In this document: positions 6,060 to 9,297 of the stretch, piece after piece
Layout of the letters: each line of letters opens with the position of its first letter
Numbering within the stretch: the first letter of the stretch is position 1
From: Bacilli bacterium
GTDB lineage: Bacteria; Bacillota_I; Bacilli_A; RF39; UBA660
Length of the DNA stretch: 9,297 bases
Direction of reading: 5' to 3'
NCBI GenBank assembly: GCA_016297695.1
Contig: JAEDGC010000058.1
Span: forward strand, 1 to 9,297
Position numbers and translations under genes: made by a program
The notes under the pieces: generated by a model
Seen by the model: only the letters and a program-made list of their open reading frames with translations
What the model was told of the DNA's origin: nothing
Databases searched by the model: none

Positions 6060-6100
6060 AGTGGACAAAAATGTACATTAAGGGAGTATTTTTGTCCACT
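6060..6100. repeat. 13-bp inverted repeat upstream of the methyltransferase operon
   Basis: AGTGGACAAAAAT (6060-6072) is repeated exactly, inverted, as ATTTTTGTCCACT (6088-6100) around a 15-bp spacer. On the plus strand it is followed by TTTTTGATTT, which gives a terminator-like look, but no plus-strand gene precedes it. In the minus direction it is followed by A's. A related half-site, ATTTTGTACCACT, lies at 6139-6151. Position between the rep terminator and the methyltransferase promoter makes an operator or a block to read-through the likely role. Confidence 0.65.
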
Positions 6101-6161
6101 TTTTGATTTAAATTGGAGTTAGTTTGTGCATTTATAACATTTTGTACCACTTTTAAATAAA

Positions 6162-6210
6162 AAATAAGTACAGAATTACCACCATAGGTAATTCTATGCC
6201 TTACTTATTT
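6162..6210 (-). terminator. rep terminator formed by two inverted iteron copies
   Basis: Inner stem AGAATTACC (6172-6180) with GGTAATTCT (6187-6195) and a 6-nt loop; outer stem AAATAAGTA (6162-6170) with TACTTATTT (6202-6210), overlapping the rep stop codon. On the minus strand the structure ends in TTATTTTTTATTT, a good U-tract. The left arm is a 16/17 match to the iteron TGGTGGTAATTCTGTGCC on the minus strand (6168-6184); the right arm is a 13/18 match on the plus strand (6183-6200). Confidence 0.75.
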
Positions 6211-7112
6211 TCATTCATAGGCTTGACTAATAGACGTAACATATCATGTATATCAGATATATATTTACCTTTATAAGCTATTAAAGGATTAATCAAATAA
6301 AAATCATATTTATCATCGACTAATATTTTACTGAATATTTTATATTCATTATCATCTAATTTAACTGTAGTTTCGTTTAAAGATTTATAAAATTTTCTCA
6401 TGTTACTTTTATCCGTACTCACATTTAATTCTTTGCATATTTCAATAAGCGAGTATGGTTGTAAATTAAAAACATTATCTTCATCAGGATTGTGTACTAT
6501 AAAATTAGTTTTATAATTCATTTTAGGAAGTAACTTCATTATATACCCTAAATTCTTATGACTTCTAGATGTTGCACCTTCATATAAAACTTGAATTGTA
6601 TCTACATATATTCTTGAGAACTGTTTGTTATTACTTTTATCACTCTTACCTTTAATGAAATAATTTGGATTTATATAAACTTTATTTTCAACTTCATATA
6701 TGCATTCATTTTGTATAAGGTTATCCCAAAAACAATTAAATGCTCTTTTGCTTAATTTCATTTTGAAATAAATATCATTTTTATTCATTGGGAATTTTTC
6801 ATTACAAAGTCCATTCTTAACTAATAAATTGTTATCGTAATCTAAATGTGTAGATAAATATATAAATCTAAAAGTGTCTTGAGGATTAAGTATATTATTG
6901 AATAATAACTCATTATTAATAAACATAACGTTAACAAAACCTCCTAATTTATTATTATGTCTCCTTAATTCATCTTTATCGTTAAGGTATTTTAATTGCT
7001 TATCTGTTCTCTTTTGGGATACAATTAATTCTTCTTTGTCTTCGTCTATGACAAAGTATGCTTTTACATTCCCATTTATATCCTCACCATATATTCTAGT
7101 CGTATTATTAAT
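6201..7112 (-). CDS. Replication initiator (Rep), tandem winged-helix, apparent ATT start
   Basis: A 303-aa protein resembling replication initiators of Firmicute plasmids and phage-plasmids. After a charged N-terminus, LGGFVNVMFINNELLF (57-71) and FRFIYLSTHLDYDNNLL (81-97) lead into a first winged helix (about 110-156) ending INPNYFIKGK. A second (about 219-282) ends INPLIAYKGK, a repeat of the same wing signature. RSHKNLGYIMKLLP joins them. It should bind iterons and open the origin. The frame is open to an ATG at 7202, but that codon has no SD, would lie upstream of the predicted transcription start, and the added segment is mainly iteron DNA. AAAGGGGG (7120-7127) lies 7 nt before ATT at 7112-7110; no ATG, GTG or TTG is in frame nearby. 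If 7202 is used, the protein has 333 aa. Confidence 0.85.
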   Translation of the reverse strand: MNNTTRIYGEDINGNVKAYFVIDEDKEELIVSQKRTDKQLKYLNDKDELRRHNNKLGGFVNVMFINNELLFNNILNPQDTFRFIYLSTHLDYDNNLLVKNGLCNEKFPMNKNDIYFKMKLSKRAFNCFWDNLIQNECIYEVENKVYINPNYFIKGKSDKSNNKQFSRIYVDTIQVLYEGATSRSHKNLGYIMKLLPKMNYKTNFIVHNPDEDNVFNLQPYSLIEICKELNVSTDKSNMRKFYKSLNETTVKLDDNEYKIFSKILVDDKYDFYLINPLIAYKGKYISDIHDMLRLLVKPMNENK

Positions 7113-7119
7113 ACTATTT

Positions 7120-7127
7120 CCCCCTTT
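7120..7127 (-). promoter_or_regulatory. Shine-Dalgarno that decides the rep start
   Basis: AAAGGGGG on the minus strand, 7 nt ahead of an in-frame ATT codon. Its form and spacing match the SDs of the genes at 80-676, 1529-2578 and 4095-4982, which is why initiation is placed here and not at 7202. Confidence 0.6.
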
Positions 7128-7129
7128 CC

Positions 7130-7179
7130 TGGTGGTAATTCTGTGCCTAAAATGTACTGTTTGGTGGTAATTCTGTGCC
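7130..7179 (+). repeat. Two direct 18-bp iterons next to the rep promoter
   Basis: TGGTGGTAATTCTGTGCC occurs exactly at 7130-7147 and 7162-7179. The copies are 32 bp apart start to start, about three helical turns, so both would face the same side of the DNA. Two further copies, inverted to each other, lie beyond the rep stop (6168-6200). Iterons beside a rep gene are classic Rep binding sites for origin firing and autorepression. Here they lie immediately downstream of the putative -10. Confidence 0.8.
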
Positions 7180-7193
7180 ACCCTTAAAATCGC

Positions 7194-7222
7194 TGTATAC
7201 ATTGATATTACTAGTGTGTAAG
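7194..7222 (-). promoter_or_regulatory. Putative rep promoter
   Basis: CTTACA (7222-7217; four of six bases of TTGACA) and TATACA (7199-7194; four of six of TATAAT) are 17 bp apart. Transcription would start near 7187, just ahead of the iterons, leaving a leader of about 75 nt to the ATT start. Confidence 0.45.
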
Positions 7223-7255
7223 GATTTTTAGTACCTTCAGTTCCTCTTGTTCTTG

Positions 7256-7465
7256 TTAATACATAAATCTTTCACAATCATAATTATATTCTTCATCTCT
7301 TTTTTTAATCATGTATTTTATAACTTTATTTAAAAAATCAATTTCTTTATGAGTATCAATTAATTCATCTTCGTCTAGTACTCCATCTGATATCTCTTCT
7401 AACAATTCATCTCTACATGATTCTAAATAATCACATGTTGTATCTAAAATTTCATATACTTTCAT
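7256..7465 (-). CDS. 69-aa acidic helical protein upstream of rep
   Basis: ATG at 7465 with a strong GGGAGGTGATAAA SD. The frame is open further (to 7540), but that part is leader hairpin sequence. The protein is acidic and helical: MKVYEILDTTCDYLESCRDE, then LLEEISDGVLDEDELIDT, then KEIDFLNKVIKYMIKKRDEE and a tyrosine-rich end. It is of the size and place of small copy-control or rep-accessory proteins, but it has no visible helix-turn-helix and I do not recognise it. A structured leader lies directly ahead, and rep begins about 34 bp past its stop (promoter) on the same strand. Confidence 0.8.
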   Translation of the reverse strand: MKVYEILDTTCDYLESCRDELLEEISDGVLDEDELIDTHKEIDFLNKVIKYMIKKRDEEYNYDCERFMY

Positions 7466-7479
7466 TTTATCACCTCCCG

Positions 7480-7540
7480 TTTGCTGAAATAAACTCAGCA
7501 AAATTTTTATGAACCCGTTGGAATTACTAGGGTTCAGCAA
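7480..7540 (-). promoter_or_regulatory. Structured leader with alternative hairpins ahead of the 69-aa gene
   Basis: Three copies of one core: on the minus strand TTTGCTGA at 7540-7533, TTTGCTGA at 7502-7495, and the complement TCAGCAAA at 7487-7480. The last can pair with either of the first two. A separate stem GAACCC/GGGTTC (7535-7530 with 7516-7511) would form when the distal copy is not paired. The proximal hairpin ends 1 nt before the GGGAGG SD, so its state could set ribosome access. No known riboswitch class is recognised. Confidence 0.6.
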
Positions 7541-7592
7541 ATTTTTCTTAAAGAGAAAGAACTATAAAAAATAATTTATTATTTGTATTAAT

Positions 7593-7598
7593 ATTATA
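7593..7598 (-). promoter_or_regulatory. Putative -10 for the 69-aa gene
   Basis: Perfect TATAAT on the minus strand within AGCTATAATATT. A start near 7586 would give a leader of about 120 nt that contains the whole alternative-hairpin region. The -35 (TGGAAT at 17 bp) is poor. Confidence 0.5.
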
Positions 7599-7740
7599 GC
7601 TAATTCTTAATAAATATTCCACTTATTTTTAAAAATTTTAAACACCCTACTCCCCAACCCATTCATAAAATTTTAATATTTACAGAAAAACAACAATATT
7701 CTACAAAAAATGTATGTATTTAGGGTGAAATGTGGGTATT

Positions 7741-7778
7741 TTTGTCGAAATTTGCCTGTGATTTGTGTCGATTTTTGC
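7741..7778 (+). repeat. Two TGTCGA repeats, the first a match to the Spo0A box
   Basis: TGTCGAAATTTGC (7743-7755) and TGTCGATTTTTGC (7766-7778) are 11/13 identical and 23 bp apart. TTTGTCGAA (7741-7749) equals the Spo0A box consensus TTTGTCRAA known from Bacillus and Clostridium; the second copy (GTGTCGATT) is a partial match. Function here is inferred only. Confidence 0.4.
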
Positions 7779-7850
7779 TTTTTTATCTAATAAAATCAGA
7801 AGCTTAACGTCACGTTTTCATGGATTTAATGATTTTTTGTTTATGGAACT

Positions 7851-7891
7851 CACTGTTAACTGTTTACCACACTCACTAACCACTGTTGACT
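7851..7891 (+). repeat. CACTGTTRACT direct repeats
   Basis: CACTGTTAACT (7851-7861) and CACTGTTGACT (7881-7891) differ at one base and are 30 bp apart, about three helical turns. Looser CACT units continue at 7873, 7896 and 7910. Could be a regulator or initiator site; no partner can be named. Confidence 0.5.
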
Positions 7892-7927
7892 ATTCACTAC
7901 ACCATGGTCACTATTATCAAATCAACA

Positions 7928-7951
7928 ATGGAGTGAGATAACCCACTCCAT
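7928..7951 (-). terminator. Terminator after the 71-aa gene
   Basis: ATGGAGTG (7928-7935) pairs with CACTCCAT (7944-7951) around an 8-nt loop, starting 3 bp past the stop at 7955. The minus-strand tail TGTTGATTTGAT is T-rich but interrupted. It closes the gene run from 9297. Confidence 0.6.
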
Positions 7952-7954
7952 CAT

Positions 7955-8170
7955 TTATTCTTCCATTCCTCTCCATTCAATACTTACAATCTTATCAGTC
8001 TTTATAGCAACACCATTAGTTAAAGAATGATATTTCTTATCAACAATAGGGAATGTACAAATATCATGACTATATGTATCCTTAATAAATTCATATATAT
8101 CATTTATTTTAGATACCACAACAAACCAATCACCATTAACTAAAGTTATTCTATAAACAGCTTCATTCAT
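7955..8170 (-). CDS. 71-aa hypothetical protein
   Basis: ATG with GGAGGGG 8 nt upstream. Alternating hydrophobic patterns (AVYRITLVNGDWFVVVS, TNGVAIKTDKIVSIEWRG) suggest a small beta-barrel-like fold with one helix (NDIYEFIKDTYS) in between. The 'L.NGDWFVV....IYEFI' and 'AIKTDKIVSIEW' pattern recalls small phage/plasmid proteins of beta-helix-beta type, but no family name is certain. Last gene before the gene-free region. Confidence 0.8.
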   Translation of the reverse strand: MNEAVYRITLVNGDWFVVVSKINDIYEFIKDTYSHDICTFPIVDKKYHSLTNGVAIKTDKIVSIEWRGMEE

Positions 8171-8184
8171 ATACCAATCCCCTC

Positions 8185-8265
8185 CTATACATCTTTAATT
8201 AACAACACAAATATACTCCCTAACACAAAAGCTACTATAGCTGTATAAACAATAGCCATAATCAT
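8185..8265 (-). CDS. 26-aa single-helix membrane peptide
   Basis: ATG at 8265-8263 with AGGAGG 9 nt upstream; TAG at 8187-8185 overlaps the SD (TAGGAGGGG) of the 71-aa gene. The peptide is one hydrophobic helix (IVYTAIVAFVLGSIFVLLI) with a KDV end. Its SD overlaps the stop of the 31-aa gene before it. The double coupling supports a real gene. Function unknown. Confidence 0.65.
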   Translation of the reverse strand: MIMAIVYTAIVAFVLGSIFVLLIKDV

Positions 8266-8271
8266 ACGCAA

Positions 8272-8367
8272 TCACCTCCTAAATACTTTATAAAACATAA
8301 CTCCTATAGCAATAGGTAATGCTACAGGAAGTATAAAGCCTATAGCAAAACCTATATAGTAATCCAT
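8272..8367 (-). CDS. 31-aa single-helix membrane peptide
   Basis: ATG at 8367-8365 with AGAGGG 7 nt upstream; TGA at 8274-8272 lies in the AGGAGGTGA that serves the next gene. One membrane helix with two prolines (YIGFAIGFILPVALPIAIGV) followed by a positive tail (YKVFRR), so the C-terminus should be cytoplasmic. Function unknown; size and form recall small phage membrane proteins or type I toxins, but no antisense RNA is evident. Confidence 0.68.
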   Translation of the reverse strand: MDYYIGFAIGFILPVALPIAIGVMFYKVFRR

Positions 8368-8379
8368 AGCAACACCCTC

Positions 8380-8625
8380 TTAAGCTAAAAATATAGCAAA
8401 TAATATAAATCCAACTACCATTTGTATTATAGCTTTATTCTTGGTACGTTGTTCAGCTCTCTTCATATGGTCATCATCGAAAAAGTCGTATGGTTCTAAG
8501 TTCTTACTCTTCCATAAATTACAGCAACCTATAATAAATAATGCTATACCTAATACCCATAATCCTAAATATGCTAAACTAAATAATAAACATATAGCTA
8601 ACATCACACAAAATAAAGTAATCAT
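8380..8625 (-). CDS. 81-aa membrane protein
   Basis: Residues 1-36 are hydrophobic and form one or two helices (VMLAICLLFSLAYLGLWVLG), residues 38-64 are a charged cytoplasmic or external loop (EPYDFFDDDHMKRAEQR), and 65-81 form a final helix (AIIQMVVGFILFAIFLA) that ends the protein. AGGAGGG SD 5 nt before the ATG. The stop sits in the SD of the 31-aa gene. Not recognised; a holin role cannot be excluded, but there is no lysin nearby and no basic C-terminal tail. Confidence 0.78.
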   Translation of the reverse strand: MITLFCVMLAICLLFSLAYLGLWVLGIALFIIGCCNLWKSKNLEPYDFFDDDHMKRAEQRTKNKAIIQMVVGFILFAIFLA

Positions 8626-8653
8626 AATATCCCTCCTAATTTATTATTCTTAC

Positions 8654-9061
8654 TTACTCAAATATTTCACCCACTCTATCAACAGTTAATGCAGATGGTG
8701 AACATAACGGACAAAATCTCGCATTTTTTATAAAATCATCATTTAGTAAACAACTATAATAATATATACCATCCTTTTTTAAATGCCTTTTTAATATACT
8801 GCAATTTTGGTCAAAATGAATATGATTGGCAAATATTTCGTTTCCATTATAAACAGCCATGTATACTGTACGAGGATTATTTTTAAGGTTATTAATAATT
8901 TCTTGTTCTTCCTCACTTGGTTGTTCTTGATTAGTAATATTATCCTCTACTGGTTTTTTATATACATTACCATTTTCAGTATAATACTCATCAGTGCTAC
9001 TACAACCTACCATTGATAATATTATTATAGCTATTATTCCTATACTTATTATCTTTTTCAT
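8654..9061 (-). CDS. Lipoprotein with an Ada-like zinc-site C-terminal domain
   Basis: A 135-aa lipoprotein: MKK, a hydrophobic core and MVGC lipobox (Cys20), a Glu/Asn/Gln linker (25-62), then a domain of about 65 residues. That domain has H82-F-D-Q-N-C87-S-I-L-K and, after about 30 residues, RFCPLCSPS (C117, C120). The pattern 'H...C..lk...y.PC..C.P' is that of the small metal-binding fold shared by the Ada N-terminus and by domains appended to secreted nucleases; here it is read by eye, and C104 and H80 are extra possible ligands. It is outside the membrane, so a DNA-repair role is unlikely. AGGAGG lies 7 nt before the ATG and overlaps the stop of the 65-aa gene. The lipobox closely resembles that of the lipoprotein at 2842-3375. 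Confidence 0.85.
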   Translation of the reverse strand: MKKIISIGIIAIIILSMVGCSSTDEYYTENGNVYKKPVEDNITNQEQPSEEEQEIINNLKNNPRTVYMAVYNGNEIFANHIHFDQNCSILKRHLKKDGIYYYSCLLNDDFIKNARFCPLCSPSALTVDRVGEIFE

Positions 9062-9072
9062 ATTATTACCTC

Positions 9073-9270
9073 CTAATAAAAATATATAACTTGCTCCCCA
9101 TCACCACAACTTATATCTAAACCAAATAATTTATCTATCTCACATTGCAATTGTGATTCTTCTTTAATCTTAATATAAAACCAGTTTTGTAACACAGCTC
9201 CAGTTGGTTCTCTTCCAGTCAGTTCTTTATACTTATATAATCTAATCATAAAATACTCAGTAGCATTCAT
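9073..9270 (-). CDS. 65-aa hypothetical protein
   Basis: ATG with AGGAGG 4 nt upstream. A helical protein (MNATEYFMIRLYKYKELTGREP, in which the helix ends at TGREPTG; then QNWFYIKIKEESQLQCEIDK) with a glycine/acid loop (DISCGDGEQ) and a VIYFY end. No motif is recognised. The stop TAG is part of the SD TAGGAGG of the lipoprotein gene, showing translational coupling. Confidence 0.8.
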   Translation of the reverse strand: MNATEYFMIRLYKYKELTGREPTGAVLQNWFYIKIKEESQLQCEIDKLFGLDISCGDGEQVIYFY

Positions 9271-9278
9271 AATACCTC

Positions 9279-9297
9279 CTATTTATCATTCATAGTT
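9279..9297 (-). CDS. Possible last codons of an upstream gene
   Basis: A frame entering from the right edge reads T-M-N-D-K and ends at TAG (9281-9279), which overlaps the TAGGAGG SD of the 65-aa gene, the same junction style seen at 9073 and 8185. Only six codons are visible, so this rests on the junction pattern. Confidence 0.35.

Larger units (their letters stand above)
7541..7954. other. 414-bp gene-free region, possible origin or control region
   Basis: No credible gene on either strand. From left to right it holds a -10 (7593-7598), an AT-rich stretch (7560-7700), a plus-strand G/T-rich segment with two TGTCGA-containing repeats (7743-7778), a short palindrome AACGTCACGTT (7806-7816), a cluster of CACT-type repeats (7851-7915) and a terminator hairpin (7928-7951). 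Base composition changes clearly around 7700-7780 and 7850-7915, where G/T or C/A bias replaces the general A/T-rich character. The mix of AT-rich DNA, repeats and the nearby rep fits a replication or copy-control region, but iterons like those at 7130-7179 are absent here. Confidence 0.5.

Noticed and set aside
6060..6104. Plus-strand rho-independent terminator
   Set aside because: The stem and T-tail look right, but no plus-strand gene or promoter precedes it, so it was listed as an inverted repeat only.
7113..7202. N-terminal extension of Rep from the ATG at 7202
   Set aside because: No SD, inside the predicted promoter, and made largely of iteron DNA read in two frames; kept only as an alternative.
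7466..7540. Extension of the 69-aa protein to an ATG at 7540
   Set aside because: It would translate the leader hairpins; the strong GGGAGG SD sits before the ATG at 7465.
7806..7816. Palindrome AACGTCACGTT as a regulator site
   Set aside because: Eleven bases, single copy, no matching context; could be chance.
7863..7871. TTTACCACA as a DnaA box
   Set aside because: It differs from TTWTNCACA at one position, stands alone and has no companion boxes; not reported as a feature.
7541..7954. CRISPR array, tRNA or riboswitch in the gene-free region
   Set aside because: Repeats are too few and too unequal for CRISPR; no cloverleaf or known riboswitch core is visible.
8272..8367. Type I toxin-antitoxin
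   Set aside because: The 31-aa peptide looks toxin-like, but no convergent small RNA promoter or terminator was found.

Overview
The window is strongly AT-rich, and every credible gene lies on the minus strand, so transcription runs from position 9297 towards 1. Codon use, Shine-Dalgarno (SD) sites of the AGGAGG, GGGAGG or AAGGGGG type, frequent TTG/GTG starts and the protein families point to a Clostridium-like Firmicute. Very short genes whose stop codons sit inside the next SD, an HNH homing-type endonuclease, two orphan adenine methyltransferases and an iteron-flanked replication initiator point to a plasmid or plasmid-like prophage rather than core chromosome. No capsid, tail, terminase, integrase, partition or conjugation gene is visible, so plasmid and phage-plasmid cannot be separated here.

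Layout in transcription order (right to left). 9297-7955: a run of small genes of unknown function, including a lipoprotein with an Ada-like zinc-site C-terminus (9061-8654) and three small membrane proteins, closed by a hairpin at 7928-7951. 7954-7466: about 490 bp without a gene, holding degenerate repeats, a sequence matching the Spo0A box, a -10 element and a structured leader. 7465-7256: a 69-aa acidic protein. 7222-6161: a self-contained replication module: putative promoter, two 18-bp iterons, a winged-helix Rep that seems to start at a non-canonical ATT codon, and a terminator built from two more iteron copies in inverted orientation.

6160-4095: an inverted-repeat regulatory region, then a three-gene operon of D12-class adenine methyltransferase, 85-aa linker protein and second D12-class methyltransferase. 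No restriction enzyme is present, so self-protection of the element from host restriction is a likely role. 4044-3432: a zinc-ribbon protein and three micro-genes of 45, 44 and 23 codons. 3375-2612: a second lipoprotein with an acidic linker and a coiled-coil protein. 2578-1156: a GH13 alpha-amylase-family enzyme with intact catalytic residues but no C-terminal domain, coupled to a 51-aa protein and a small hydrophobic protein. 1146-80: a cysteine-cluster protein, a 55-aa protein and a NUMOD4/HNH/NUMOD3/NUMOD1 endonuclease. The left edge holds the first codons of another gene.

The most interesting parts are the rep locus (iterons next to the promoter, repeated as the rep terminator, with an apparent AUU start), the GH13 enzyme carried as cargo, and the alternative-pairing leader upstream of 7465. 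Six genes shorter than 60 codons, all with an SD, were found by reading the sequence (701-868, 1372-1527, 3432-3503, 3513-3647, 3660-3797, 8185-8265), plus a seventh at 8272-8367. All functional statements rest on motif recognition by eye; no database search was possible.
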